A DNA stretch of 64,000 bases from Rhodovastum sp963804495 (GCA_963804495.1 CAWDQN010000012.1:1-64000), one strand, 5' to 3'; positions 46,213 through 55,814 are shown, numbered from the stretch's first letter. Numbers and translations are program-made. Notes: generated by a model from the letters alone, not told the origin.

Positions 46213-47304
46213 TCAGGCGGCCAGCACGTCCACCGTGATCCGGTTGGCGAAACGGACCGGGTCGGTGCTGGGCTTGAGAATGCCGACATCCTTGAGATCG
46301 CGCGCGAACGACAGCACCTGCTGGCGGAACTCCTCGCCGGTCGGGCAGCCGCGATGCGCGTCATACGGATAGCTCGCCAGCATGTCGCGGATTTCCCGCG
46401 GCCCGGCGACGCTTTTCGGCGCGAAAAACCGCTCGGTCTCGACCGCGAGATCGAGGTTGCTGTCCACCAGCAGCGCCGCCTCGACCATGGCCCGTGTCAG
46501 CGCCGCCGCCGCCGGCCGGTTGTCGCGGACCAGCGCACCGCGCAGCGCCAGCACGCAGCAGGTCCGCTGGCCGAGCTCGCCGCTGCCGTTGGCGGCCAGC
46601 TCGAACAAATTGCCATTGCTGCGCTTGATCGCGAAATAGACGTTCGGATGATTGTCGACGAACGCGTCGATCTCGCCCTTCGCGATGGCGATCGGGAACA
46701 CGTCGGCCGGGAACTGCCGCCAGATAACCTCGTTCTCGGGGTCGATGCCCGCCTTCTTGAGCACCGAGGCATAGAGGAACCTGTTCGGGTTGCCGAGGTC
46801 GGCCAGGCCGATCCGCTTGCCGCGCATGTCGGCAAGGGTGGAGATGCCGGCGGCACGGGAGGCGATCAGATAGGAACAGCCTGCATGCACGCCAGCGCTC
46901 AGCTTCACGTCGAACCCGGCTTCCAGGGGCTTGATGAAGCGCAGGATGTTGTTGGAAGTCGCATCCGCCTTGCCGAGCGCGACCGCCTCGAGGATCGCCG
47001 AGGTGTCGCCACCGACATTGATGGTTTCGACGTCCAGCCCATGCTTGGCGAAAATGCCTTGCCGCTGGGCCAGGCCGACCACCACCAGGCACGGGGAGGT
47101 CGGGGTCCAGACGAAGGTGAGCTTGGTCAATGAGGGGGCGATCGCCGGCGCCGCCAGCCCGGCAGCCACCGGTTGCGCCCGCGCCCTGCGCGCCGCAAAC
47201 ACCAGCGGCGCCGCCAGGCCGGCGCCGCACAACAGGGTTCGCCGGTCCAGCCCGGGGCGGGACGGGGCGTTTGGTCCGACCTGCGTCGGTATGAACTCGG
47301 TCAC
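46213..47304 (-). CDS. NitT/TauT-type ABC binding protein (copy 2)
   Basis: 363 residues. Export signal RRTLLCGAGLAAPLVFAARRARA, then CLVVVGLAQRQGIFAKHGLD, ETINVGGDTSAILEAVALGK, RFIKPLEAGFDVKLSAGVHAG, GLADLGNPNRFLYASVLKKAG, GEIDAFVDNHPNVYFAIKRS and QRTCCVLALRGAL. It shares the RTCCVL signature with copy 1, so the pair arose by duplication. It is transcribed away from the activase gene and may share a divergent promoter with it. Confidence 0.85.
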   Translation of the reverse strand: MTEFIPTQVGPNAPSRPGLDRRTLLCGAGLAAPLVFAARRARAQPVAAGLAAPAIAPSLTKLTFVWTPTSPCLVVVGLAQRQGIFAKHGLDVETINVGGDTSAILEAVALGKADATSNNILRFIKPLEAGFDVKLSAGVHAGCSYLIASRAAGISTLADMRGKRIGLADLGNPNRFLYASVLKKAGIDPENEVIWRQFPADVFPIAIAKGEIDAFVDNHPNVYFAIKRSNGNLFELAANGSGELGQRTCCVLALRGALVRDNRPAAAALTRAMVEAALLVDSNLDLAVETERFFAPKSVAGPREIRDMLASYPYDAHRGCPTGEEFRQQVLSFARDLKDVGILKPSTDPVRFANRITVDVLAA

Positions 47305-47656
47305 GGTGCGATCCCCACTAGTGCCTGTGATCTCGCGGTCGGCGCGGCGACACCGCGCGGTCTATTGAATCCACGCAAAATTAGCGCAGTCAATTGTAAA
47401 TTACCGCGTTCTAAAAGTTGTTAGGCGCGCGGCCGGCGTCCGCGCCGGATGCGGCCCTCAGCCAGGCGCCGGCGCGTGCCGCATGGTGGCGGCGATATAT
47501 GGCGTTTTGTAAAACTTACGGATAGCGTGGAATCAGCATTGCACGACCATTCGCGGTTGTTTTAATGTCCACGCGAAACTGTTTCAGATGTGCGGAACTC
47601 TCCCCGGCCTGCCGGGCTTCGCACTTCTCTCAACCATCCCGGCCGGAGGGTGCCGC
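47305..47656. promoter_or_regulatory. divergent control region of binding protein 2 and activase
   Basis: 352 bases without a gene, AT-richer than the flanks in two patches. Visible elements are an inverted repeat GTTTT-GT-AAAAC (near 47503), GTCAATTGTAAATTA (near 47380) and ACGCGAAACTGTTTCAGATG at 47571-47590. The last matches motifs before the dioxygenase and sulfite exporter genes. Likely operator sites for the cluster, but no regulator gene is identified nearby. Confidence 0.45.
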
Positions 47657-48505
47657 ATGAATGCACAGCAGGTCTTCGGGGAGGACTTCGCGTCCGACCT
47701 GCCAACGGTGGCGGCCATCGGCGTGGATATCGGCTCCCGCCAGGCCAAGGGCGTGCTCATCGGCGGGGGGGCGGTGTTCACCGCCATCACCGCCAGCGGC
47801 GTCGATTCACAGGAGACGGCGGACCGGCTGGTGCGCCGCCTGCTGCGGGAGTCCGGCATCGCCCGCAGCGACATCGCTTTCGTGGTCGGCACCGGTTATG
47901 GCCGCGTCGCCCTCAGCTACGACGACGTTCCCACCACGGTCATCACCGAAATCTCCTGCCACGCCATGGGGGCGCACGCCCTCAATCGCGGCACCAAGAC
48001 CATTATCGACATCGGCGGCCAGGACTCCAAGGCGATCCGCGTCGATCCCGACAGCGGCCGGGTGCTGGAATTCGTCATGAACGACAAATGCGCCGCCGGC
48101 ACCGGCCGGTTCCTCGAACGCATCGCCGAACTGCTCGGCTACAAACTGGAGGAGCTCGGCGAGAAATCGCTGCAGTCGGAGAAGAAAATCGACATCAGCA
48201 GCCAATGCGTCGTGTTTGCCGAATCCGAGGTGATTTCGCTTAAGGCGAAGGGCGAGCGGCCGGAGGATATTGCCGCCGCCATTCACTATGCCTCGGCGCG
48301 GCGGGTGCGCAACCTCGTCAACCGGGTGGGTCTCGATCCGGAACTGGTTTTTTCAGGCGGGGTTTCCAACAACCTCGGCATGAAGAAGGCGCTGGAGGAC
48401 CTGATCGGCCATCCGATCAGCACGCCGAAGCTCGACATGGTCTACGCCGGCGCGGTGGGCGCCGCGGTCCTGGCGCAGCGGCATTATCAGGCGGGGCACG
48501 CCTGA
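47657..48505 (+). CDS. dehydratase activase (BadF/BadG/HgdC family ATPase)
   Basis: 282 residues, ATG 47657 after GGAGGG. ASKHA ATPase: IGVDIGSRQAKGVLI at 21, VVGTGYGRVALSY, IDIGGQDSKAIRVD at 117, FSGGVSNNLGMKKAL. Cys145 and Cys184 are spaced like the two cysteines of HgdC that hold one [4Fe-4S] cluster at the dimer interface. It hydrolyses ATP to fire a low-potential electron into a 2-hydroxyacyl-CoA dehydratase or benzoyl-CoA reductase-type enzyme. Its oxygen-sensitive chemistry implies expression under low oxygen. Confidence 0.9.
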   Translation: MNAQQVFGEDFASDLPTVAAIGVDIGSRQAKGVLIGGGAVFTAITASGVDSQETADRLVRRLLRESGIARSDIAFVVGTGYGRVALSYDDVPTTVITEISCHAMGAHALNRGTKTIIDIGGQDSKAIRVDPDSGRVLEFVMNDKCAAGTGRFLERIAELLGYKLEELGEKSLQSEKKIDISSQCVVFAESEVISLKAKGERPEDIAAAIHYASARRVRNLVNRVGLDPELVFSGGVSNNLGMKKALEDLIGHPISTPKLDMVYAGAVGAAVLAQRHYQAGHA

Positions 48506-48544
48506 ACGACCAAGCTGAACGCCATGAAACGATAGGGGGCACAC

Positions 48545-50560
48545 ATGTCACTGACCATCCAGGACGTCATCGATCCCGGCCTTGTCGGAGGCATAGGCTC
48601 CGGCACGGTGCTCGGCGTGGACATCGGCTCGCGCGCCGCCAAAGCGGTGCTGCTGCACAATGGGCATGTCTATGTCGGCCAGGTGGCCACCGGTGTGAAC
48701 ATGCAGACCACCGCCGACGAGTTGCTCGGAGAGTTGCTGGCCGATGCCAATGTGGCGCTGGACGACATCGACTATGCCGTCGGCACCGGCTACGGCCGGA
48801 TCGCCCTGCAATTCGACCGTGTGCCCACCGAAATCGTCACCGAAATATCCTGCCACGCCATGGGGGCGCATTACCTCAACGCCGCCACACGCACGATCAT
48901 CGATATCGGCGGCCAGGATTCCAAGGCCATCCAGGTCGACCCGGATACCGGCCGCGTCGCCAAATTCATCATGAACGACAAATGCGCCGCCGGCACCGGG
49001 CGGTTCCTGGAGAAAGCCGCGGGATTGCTCGACTACACCCTCAAGGAGGTCGGGCCCGCCTCGCTGCTAGCCCAGACGCGGCCGCAGATCAGCAGCCAGT
49101 GCACGGTGTTCGCCGAATCCGAGATCATCTCGCTGCGCGCGCGCGGCCTGGCGCGCGAGGACATCGCCGCCGGCATTCACTTCGCCTCGGCCCGGCGGGT
49201 GCGCAATCTAGTCAGCAAGGTTCCGCTGCAGGAAGACCTGGTGTTCACCGGCGGCGTTTCCAACAATGCCGGCATGAAGCACGCGCTGGAAGTGCTGATC
49301 GGTTTTCAGATCACGCCCACGCGCATCGATGCCATCTACGCCGGCGCCCTCGGCGCGGCCATCTACGCCCAGCAGTTCCTGGCCGAGCGCCGCGGCACCC
49401 TGCTGCGCCCGCAGCGGAGCGAGCGCGCCGACCTCACCGACGTGACCCAACGGATCGCCCAGGCCGAGGCGTTTTTCGTCGCCCGCACGGATGCGAAGAA
49501 AGCCGCCTATCTGTGCAACTACGTGCCGGTGGAGCTGCTCGGCGCCTCCGGGGCCGCCTTCATCCGCCTGCTGAAATGCGGCGACGCCGAGGATGTCTCG
49601 CGCGGCGAGCGCATCACCAAGGCGGTGTTCTGCGATTTCACCAAGGCGGTGCTCGGCCAGTTCGAAACCAAGGCGCCGATCAACGAGGCGGTGGATGAAG
49701 TCTACACCTTCTACACTTGCGACGCCATGCGGGCGACCTCGCAGGCGATCGACAATTTCTACCGCCCGGCGCGCGGCTATATCGTGCCGCGCAACGCCGC
49801 CGAAGAAGGCTCGCGCAACTTCTTCCGCTCGGAAATCCTCAGCTTCCGCCGCGATCTGGAAAAACTCACCGGTCACGCCATCCACGACGAAGACGTGCAG
49901 GCGCAAATCCGCCTGTTCAACCGTGTCCGCGCTCTGGTGCGCGACATCTCGGAGTTGCGCAAGCGCGACAACCCGCCGATCGATGGCCGCGGCTTCCTGG
50001 AAATCACCCGCGCCGCCGCCACGCTGGAGGCCGAGGAACTGATCCCGCTGCTGGAAGAAGTGAAAACCCGGCTCTCGCGGGTGCCCGACGCGGGCCCGCG
50101 CCGGCTGCGGCTGCTGATGTCGGGTGGCATCATCGCCGACGGCGACCGCCGGGTGCTGGACCTGGTGGAGGACGAGATCGGGGCGGCCATCGTCGCCGAA
50201 GACCACTGCACCGGATTGAGCCCGTTCTATCAGGACACCGACGCCACCGGCGATCCGTGGCGGGCACTGGCCGATGCCTATCTCGACCGCGCGCCCTGCG
50301 CCCGGCAGGTGCCGCTGGACAAGCGGGTGCAGTTCTCGGTCGACCTGGCCCGCGAATACAAGGTCGATGGCGTGCTGTTCACCTACCTGAAGTTCTGCCC
50401 CTGCTACGGCCTGACCAAGGGCAAATTCATCAACGCCTTCCAGCAGGCTGGTTTCCCGGTGCTGGAACTGGGCACCGACTACGCGCAGGGCGACGTGGGT
50501 CAGATTAAGACCCGCGTCGAGGCATTCATCGAGGTTCTGACCGAGAAGGCGGAGGTCTGA
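48545..50560 (+). CDS. activase-dehydratase fusion (HgdC-like plus HgdB-like)
   Basis: 671 residues. Residues 20-285 are a complete second activase (VLGVDIGSRAAKAVLL, IDIGGQDSKAIQ, Cys147 and Cys186 at HgdC spacing). Residues 315-670 are a 2-hydroxyacyl-CoA dehydratase D-component/BcrB-type domain (AAYLCNYVPVELLGASG, YTFYTCDAMRATSQAIDNFY, RRLRLLMSGGI, DGVLFTYLKFCPCYG). Its cysteines at 324, 345, 363, 392, 555, 585, 618 and 620 exceed the three needed for one [4Fe-4S] cluster. It starts 39 bases after the free activase. The fusion is unusual, and the domain joint is near 290-315. Confidence 0.85.
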   Translation: MSLTIQDVIDPGLVGGIGSGTVLGVDIGSRAAKAVLLHNGHVYVGQVATGVNMQTTADELLGELLADANVALDDIDYAVGTGYGRIALQFDRVPTEIVTEISCHAMGAHYLNAATRTIIDIGGQDSKAIQVDPDTGRVAKFIMNDKCAAGTGRFLEKAAGLLDYTLKEVGPASLLAQTRPQISSQCTVFAESEIISLRARGLAREDIAAGIHFASARRVRNLVSKVPLQEDLVFTGGVSNNAGMKHALEVLIGFQITPTRIDAIYAGALGAAIYAQQFLAERRGTLLRPQRSERADLTDVTQRIAQAEAFFVARTDAKKAAYLCNYVPVELLGASGAAFIRLLKCGDAEDVSRGERITKAVFCDFTKAVLGQFETKAPINEAVDEVYTFYTCDAMRATSQAIDNFYRPARGYIVPRNAAEEGSRNFFRSEILSFRRDLEKLTGHAIHDEDVQAQIRLFNRVRALVRDISELRKRDNPPIDGRGFLEITRAAATLEAEELIPLLEEVKTRLSRVPDAGPRRLRLLMSGGIIADGDRRVLDLVEDEIGAAIVAEDHCTGLSPFYQDTDATGDPWRALADAYLDRAPCARQVPLDKRVQFSVDLAREYKVDGVLFTYLKFCPCYGLTKGKFINAFQQAGFPVLELGTDYAQGDVGQIKTRVEAFIEVLTEKAEV

Positions 50561-50561
50561 C

Positions 50562-51863
50562 ATGGCGGCCGACGGCAGCACAACCTTTGGCGACCAGGGT
50601 TTGAACCTTCTCGACCTTGCCCGTATCCGCGCCGGCACCCACACGGGTCCGATCCAGACCACCGAGGCGCTGGACAGTCAGATCGCCTACATCGCCGAAA
50701 CCCGGCGCGACCACGGGTATTCGAAGGCCATCGACCGGTTGTTCGATCTTGTGCTGGACTACGTTCATCACGCCGAGGAGGCCTGGCGGAACGGCGGCAA
50801 TGTGATCTGGACGGCGGCGCCGCTGATGCCGGTGTATTACGCCAACGGCGTTCTGCCGATCCCGCTGAGCGAGCTGGGACGGCTGGGATCGGCCGACGCG
50901 CTGGCGGTGGCCGAGGATTACTTCCAGCTTCCCAAGGAATCCTGCTCGATGGTGGGCTCGATTCTGGGCGAGTTCTATCTGCGCTCCGGGCGCACCCCGC
51001 CCCGCATGGTCGTCTACAACGCTGCCTGCGAGCCGCTCAATCTGGGCTGGGAGTTGCTCAGGGACGAGGGCTTCGAGGTGTTCCGGGTGGAGTTGGTGAA
51101 CCGCCCGAACGTCACTGACGATCCCGAGCGTGTCGCCCAATTGCAGAGCTTCTTCATCGATGAAATCAAGCGCGTCTCGCTCTGGCTGACCGGCCAGCCG
51201 ATCAACGAGACGCGTCTGCAGTCGGAGATCATCCGCGCCAACCGCATCATCGCCAAGATGCGCCGCATCCTGCGACTGCGTCTGCACAACCCGCTGTACA
51301 TCCGCAGCCTGGCGACCATGTACACGCTGGCCGGCATGTCTACCTATTACGGCAAGCCCGACGAATACGAAGAGGTTCTCGACGCGCTCCTCGAGGAACT
51401 GGAAGTGGTGGCCCGCGCGCCGGAGCCGCATGACGAGCTGGTCCGCCTGGCCTGGGTCGGCGGGCGCGGCCAGGAATTCGGCGTTTATAAGACCATCGAC
51501 GATGCCGGCGCCGCCATCACGGGTTGGCACAGCGGCGCGGACGACTGGACGCGGGATTACCGCGAGGATCTGCCACCGTTGGAGGCCTATGCTGACTATA
51601 TCATTACGGCGCGCACGCTGGGCTCGCCGGTGCGGCAGCGCAAGCGGATCGAGGAGTACCTGCCCGAGTTCGGCGCCAGGGGTATCCTGTTCTACGGCTA
51701 TATCGGCTGCTCCTTCGGCAGCGTGCACCGGGAAATCCAGTCGGAGTATTTCCAGCGTCTTGGCTATCCCGGTATCTTCCTGGAGGGCTCTTTCCAGGTC
51801 GGACCGCCGACCGGCCAGTTGCTGACCCGCGTGCGGGCGTTCGTGGAAATGCTGTCGCGTTAG
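50562..51863 (+). CDS. 2-hydroxyacyl-CoA dehydratase D-family subunit
   Basis: 433 residues, ATG one base after the upstream stop, so tightly coupled. HgdB/BcrC-like fold with three cysteines at 128 (PKESCSMVGSI), 156 (VYNAACEPLNLGW) and 383 (GYIGCSFGSVHR), enough for one site-differentiated [4Fe-4S] cluster. A ~60-residue Arg-rich helical stretch (RIIAKMRRILRLRLHNPLYI) is in the middle. Together with the fusion protein it would form a heterodimer like HgdAB or FldBC. The family covers dehydratases, aryl-CoA reductases and double-cubane proteins, so the reaction is open. Confidence 0.85.
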   Translation: MAADGSTTFGDQGLNLLDLARIRAGTHTGPIQTTEALDSQIAYIAETRRDHGYSKAIDRLFDLVLDYVHHAEEAWRNGGNVIWTAAPLMPVYYANGVLPIPLSELGRLGSADALAVAEDYFQLPKESCSMVGSILGEFYLRSGRTPPRMVVYNAACEPLNLGWELLRDEGFEVFRVELVNRPNVTDDPERVAQLQSFFIDEIKRVSLWLTGQPINETRLQSEIIRANRIIAKMRRILRLRLHNPLYIRSLATMYTLAGMSTYYGKPDEYEEVLDALLEELEVVARAPEPHDELVRLAWVGGRGQEFGVYKTIDDAGAAITGWHSGADDWTRDYREDLPPLEAYADYIITARTLGSPVRQRKRIEEYLPEFGARGILFYGYIGCSFGSVHREIQSEYFQRLGYPGIFLEGSFQVGPPTGQLLTRVRAFVEMLSR

Positions 51864-52050
51864 AACTGCATGTCAAAGGCGTGGAAAGCCATTCTGCTGA
51901 TCTTCCGTGATCACGGGGGAATCTCTTGACGGCGCGGGCGGGCTCGTAGAATTATCGGCCGCCGCATCAAGACCGGTGGTTTCACTCGTAAGTGAGCGGG
52001 CCGCCGCCGGCCCTGTCCCGTATGCGACCGAGTTGGGTGGAGACCGCAGC

Positions 52051-52875
52051 ATGTCCGACGCCGCCAGCCCGCCGATCACGGCGCTTGACCCGCCCCGTAT
52101 CCCTCGTCTGAGCCTGCCGTCACTGGCCAGGTTTCGCCGGTTTGCCACCCCGGTGCTGCTGGTTCTGGTCTGGCAGGCCGGCGTGTCCTTCGGGGTGATC
52201 CCCGCGCGCCTGGTGGCATCGCCGGCGGCAATCCTGGAAACCTTCTGGTCGCTGTCCGTCTCGGGGGAACTGCTGGAGAATCTGCTGGTTTCGCTCGGCC
52301 GCGTGGCGGCCGGGCTGGGCATTGGCATCGTCGCCGGCGTCGGCTTCGCCCTGGTGGCGGGGCTGTCCCGTCTTGGCGAAGATGCGGTGGATGCGCCGTT
52401 GCAGATGGGGCGTACCCTGCCGCATCTGGCGCTGGTGCCGCTGTTCATCCTCTGGTTCGGCATCGGCGAGACGCCGAAGATCGGGCTGGTGGTCCTGGGG
52501 TCGATGTTCCCCATTTACCTCAACCTGTTCGCCGGCATCCGTGGCGTCGATCCGAAGCTGGTGGAGGCCGTCAATGCGCTGGGCCTGAGCCGCGGCGAGC
52601 TGATCCGGCACGTTATTCTTCCTGGCGCGCTGCCTTCGGCGCTGGTCGGGCTGCGCTATGCGCTCGGCGTGGCCTGGTTGAGCCTGGTGGTGGGCGAGCA
52701 GATCAACGCTCAATCCGGCATCGGGCATATGATGATGGATGCGCGCGAGTTCCTGCGCACCGACATCATCATGGTTGGGCTGCTGGTCTACGCGCTGCTG
52801 GGGCTTGGTGGCGATCTGCTGGTTCGCGCGCTGGAATGGCATGCGCTCAAGTGGCGGCCGACGTTCGTGGCGTGA
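52051..52875 (+). CDS. ssuC-like: ABC transporter permease (SsuC/TauC type)
   Basis: 274 residues from ATG 52051 after GGAG. About six helices. The EAA motif VNALGLSRGELIRHVILPGALPS lies near residue 172. It begins like SsuC (ATPVLLVLVWQAGVSFGVIP). It is the membrane channel for the binding proteins at 42548 and 46213, with the ATPase at 54189. It lies between the dehydratase genes and the monooxygenase gene on one strand, which ties the enzymes to the imported compound. A palindromic repeat follows its stop. Confidence 0.9.
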   Translation: MSDAASPPITALDPPRIPRLSLPSLARFRRFATPVLLVLVWQAGVSFGVIPARLVASPAAILETFWSLSVSGELLENLLVSLGRVAAGLGIGIVAGVGFALVAGLSRLGEDAVDAPLQMGRTLPHLALVPLFILWFGIGETPKIGLVVLGSMFPIYLNLFAGIRGVDPKLVEAVNALGLSRGELIRHVILPGALPSALVGLRYALGVAWLSLVVGEQINAQSGIGHMMMDAREFLRTDIIMVGLLVYALLGLGGDLLVRALEWHALKWRPTFVA

Positions 52876-52880
52876 AAAAA

Positions 52881-52940
52881 GCAAGGCCAGGGCTCTGCCC
52901 TGGACCCGGCAGGGGCCGAGAGGCCCCTGCACCCCTTTCG
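52881..52940. repeat. palindromic intergenic repeat
   Basis: CCAGGGCTCTGCCCTGG followed by ACCCGG and the second hairpin CAGGGGCCGAGAGGCCCCTG, between the permease and the monooxygenase genes. Same two-hairpin design as 40098-40154 and 63284-63342. It could trim or stabilise the polycistronic mRNA. Confidence 0.75.
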
Positions 52941-53000
52941 TTAAGGCTCCGGGGCTTCGCACCAGGAGCCGCAGCACCCAACCATATCGAGCATCCCACC

Positions 53001-54186
53001 ATGACCACCCTCCGTCCCCTCGATTTCCTCTGGTTTCTCCCCACCAGCGGCGATGGTGCCCATCTCGGCTCGGCCATCGGCCGGCGCACCGGCAGCAACC
53101 GCTACCTGCGGGAAATAGCCCAGGCCGCCGACCGGCTCGGCTATCTCGGCGTGCTGATCCCGACCGGCCGTGGCTGCGAGGATGCCTGGATCACCGGCGC
53201 CTCGATCGTCACCCACACCGAGCGGCTTAAATTCCTGATCGCCCTGCGCCCGGGCACGACGTCGGTGGGGGAGTCCGCCCGCCAAGCCGCCGCTTTCGAC
53301 CGGCTTAGCGGTGGCCGCCTGCTGCTCAACGTCGTTGTCGGCGGCAATCCGGCCGACCTCGCCGGCGACGGCATCTTCCTCGGCCACGACGAACGCTACG
53401 AACAGGCGGCCGAGTTCCTGCGTGTCTGGCGCGGCCTGATGCAGGGCGAAACCGTCGATTTCGATGGGCGCTACCTGCGCATCAAGGGTGGCAGGCTGGT
53501 GTTTCCCCCGGTGCAGACGCCGCATCCGCCGCTTTATATCGGCGGCTCCTCGCCGCCGGGGCACCAGCTCGCGGCCGAGCAGACCGATCTGTATCTCACC
53601 TGGGGCGAGCCGCCCGCGCAGGTGGCGGAAAAAATCGCCGATGTGCGCCGCCGCGCGGCCCTTGTCGGGCGGAAGCTGCGTTTCGGCATCCGCCTGCACC
53701 TGATCGTGCGCGAAACCGACGAACAGGCCTGGCAAGCTGCGGACGGGCTGATCGCGCATCTGTCCGACGACGTGATCATCGCCGCCCAGCGCAAGCTGAC
53801 GGAAGAATCCGAATTCCGAAGGCCAGCGCCGCATGGTAGCGCTGCACGGCGGCAGCCGCGCCAAGCTGGAAGTCAGCCCCAATCTGTGGGCCGGGGTGGG
53901 GCTGGTGCGCGGCGGCGCGGGCACCGCGCTGGTGGGCTCGCCGGCCACGGTCAAGGCGCGCATCGACGAGTACCGGGCGCTCGGCATCGACACCATCGTC
54001 GGTTCCGGCTTCCCGCATCTGGAAGAAGCCTACCGCGTGGCCGAGTTGCTGTTCCCGCTGCTCGATCTGTCGACACGGCCGGCCGAGCAGAACCTGATTG
54101 ATCCGGCCTCGATCTTCGGCGGCGGTGGAGCGATTTCGGCCTCCGCGCCCGAGTTCGCCCAGGCGCTCGCACACCGGGCCGGCTGA
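53001..54186 (+). CDS. ssuD-like: SsuD-like FMNH2-dependent sulfonate monooxygenase, frameshifted
   Basis: Bacterial luciferase-like enzyme, about 395 codons. First frame: DFLWFLPTSGDGAHLG, YLGVLIPTGRGCEDAW, FLIALRPGTTSVGESARQAA, LLLNVVVGGNPADLAGDG, YERYEQ-type DERYEQAAEFLRVWRG, PPLYIGGSSPPGHQLAAEQTD. From about 53815 the other frame continues SEGQRRMVALHGG, LWAGVGLVRGGAGTALVGS, YRALGIDTIVGSGFPHLEEAYRVAE. An extra C in TTCCGAAGG accounts for the shift. SsuD-type enzymes cleave C-S bonds of alkanesulfonates to aldehyde and sulfite. ATG 53001 is followed by family homology at once. Confidence 0.85.
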
Positions 54187-54188
54187 GC

Positions 54189-54944
54189 ATGCGCGCCGCG
54201 CCCGCCGTCCGCATTCGCGGTCTCACGCGTGCCTTCGGCGGTGCGCCGGTGCTGCATTCGCTCGACCTGCAGATCGCGCCGGGCGAGTTCGTCGCCCTGC
54301 TGGGCCGCAGCGGTTCGGGCAAGACCACGCTGCTGCGCACCCTCGCCGGGCTCGATCCGGTGCAGTATGGCCAGGTGGAGGCGCCGGCGCGGCACGCGGT
54401 GGTGTTCCAGGAGCCGCGGCTGCTGCCGTGGAAGCGCGTGTGGCGCAATGTGGCGCTGGGTCTGCGTGGCGAGGATGTGCAGGCGCGGGCACGGGAAGCG
54501 CTGCAGGAAGTCGGGCTTGCCCATCGCGAGGATGCCTGGCCGCTGACGCTCTCGGGCGGCGAAGCGCAGCGCGCCGGCCTTGCTCGCGCCCTGGTGCGTG
54601 ATCCCGACCTGCTGCTGCTCGACGAGCCGTTCGCGTCGCTGGATGCGCTGACGCGGTTGCGCATGCAGGCGCTGGTGTCCGCGCTTTGGCTACGGCATCG
54701 GCCGGCGGTGCTGCTGGTGACGCACGACGTGGACGAAGCGCTGCTGCTGGCCGACCGCGCGCTGGTGCTCGAGGGCGGGCGCATCCGCACCGAACTCGCG
54801 GTTCGCCTGCCGCGCCCGCGGCGGCATGCCCAGCCCGGATTTGCCGATTTGCGCAGCCAGCTGCTGCTGGCCCTGGGGGTGGACGACACGAGGCCCGATG
54901 CGGAGCTTGTCCACGATGGCTGTGCTGCGGAAGCGGCGGCCTGA
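54189..54944 (+). CDS. ssuB-like: ABC transporter ATPase (SsuB/TauB type)
   Basis: 251 residues, 2 bases after ssuD. Walker A GRSGSGKTTLLRTLAG near 39, the SsuB-typical Q-loop VVFQEPRLLPWKRVWRNVALG, signature LSGGEAQRAGLARAL, Walker B LLLLDEPFASLD and H-loop LLVTHDVDEALLLAD. It powers the importer made with the permease at 52051. Gene order permease-monooxygenase-ATPase matches reordered ssu operons. Confidence 0.9.
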   Translation: MRAAPAVRIRGLTRAFGGAPVLHSLDLQIAPGEFVALLGRSGSGKTTLLRTLAGLDPVQYGQVEAPARHAVVFQEPRLLPWKRVWRNVALGLRGEDVQARAREALQEVGLAHREDAWPLTLSGGEAQRAGLARALVRDPDLLLLDEPFASLDALTRLRMQALVSALWLRHRPAVLLVTHDVDEALLLADRALVLEGGRIRTELAVRLPRPRRHAQPGFADLRSQLLLALGVDDTRPDAELVHDGCAAEAAA

Positions 54945-54953
54945 CCTTCCGGG

Positions 54954-55814
54954 TCAGCGCAGCTGAAAGCCCAGGTTTCGCAAGGCCTGCCCGAGCCGGT
55001 GACGCCCGGCCAGCGAGGCCGGGGTGCGGACCCGCTCGGTCACCTTGCTCGTCCACTCCTCCACAGCGAGGTTGTGCTCGCGCTGGAAGGACGCCAGCGC
55101 CGCATTGTAGCGCGCCAGCGCGTCGAGCTTGCGGCCGGGTGCGTAGGTTTCATGGTGCACCACCACGTCTTGCGGCAGCCGCGGCTTGATGCCGGTGGCC
55201 ACCGCCGGGTCCGCGTAGCCGACGCACAGGCCGAACACCGGCATGACCAGGGGCGGCAGCGCCAGCTCCTCGGCGACCGCTTCCAGGTTGTTGCGGATCG
55301 CGCCGATATAGACCGAGCCGAGACCGAGCAATTCCAGCGCCACCACGGCGTTCTGCGCCGCCAGCGCGGCATCGACGATGCCGACCAGAAGAAGTTCCAG
55401 ATAATGGATGCCCTCGATCTCCACCCCCTCGGCGGTGGCGATATCCGCCAGGCGCGCGAGGTCGGCGAGCCAGACCAGGAACAGCGGCGCGTCCACGATA
55501 TGCTTCTGCGATCCTGCAAGCTTCGACAGCCTCGTCCGCCGCGCTTTGTCTTCGACCGCGATCACGCTCCAGACCTGCAAATTGGACGAGCTGGCGGCGG
55601 ACTGCGCGGCAGCGACCAGCAGGTCGAGGGTTCCCGGCGGCAGCTTCGTCGGCAAAAACGAGCGGATGGAGCGGTGGTCGAGCAGGGTCGCGATCACCTC
55701 GTTCCAGACCTGCGGCGCCGGTGCCGCGTCGTCGCGATAGCGCGACCAGAGCAGCGAGGCGGCCGTATGCCGCGGGGCGCTGAGCGTCGCTGGTGACAGG
55801 CTGTCTTGCGGCAT
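54954..55814 (-). CDS. nitroreductase-family flavoprotein (NfsA-like)
   Basis: 286 residues. ATG 55814 is preferred over ATG 55829 because it has a GGAG box. FMN-binding nitroreductase fold: LLDHRSIRSFLPTKLPPGTL near 40, AAQSAASSSNLQVWSVIAVED, LVGIVDAALAAQNAVVALEL, LGLGSVYIGAIRNN and PVFGLCVGY, as in NADPH-dependent NfsA/FRP oxidoreductases. It may supply reduced flavin to the SsuD-like monooxygenase (inference from context). It converges on the ssuB-like gene and is divergent from the dioxygenase gene. Confidence 0.8.
   Translation of the reverse strand: MPQDSLSPATLSAPRHTAASLLWSRYRDDAAPAPQVWNEVIATLLDHRSIRSFLPTKLPPGTLDLLVAAAQSAASSSNLQVWSVIAVEDKARRTRLSKLAGSQKHIVDAPLFLVWLADLARLADIATAEGVEIEGIHYLELLLVGIVDAALAAQNAVVALELLGLGSVYIGAIRNNLEAVAEELALPPLVMPVFGLCVGYADPAVATGIKPRLPQDVVVHHETYAPGRKLDALARYNAALASFQREHNLAVEEWTSKVTERVRTPASLAGRHRLGQALRNLGFQLR

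Noticed and set aside
47657..51863. Assignment as benzoyl-CoA reductase (badDEFG)
   Set aside because: That enzyme needs four subunits plus accompanying ring-cleavage genes. Only activase and dehydratase-type proteins are present, so the broader family name is used.
54223..55056. 277-codon minus-strand frame opposite the ssuB-like ATPase
   Set aside because: Ala/Arg/Pro-rich composition without motifs. The plus-strand ATPase has all ABC motifs.
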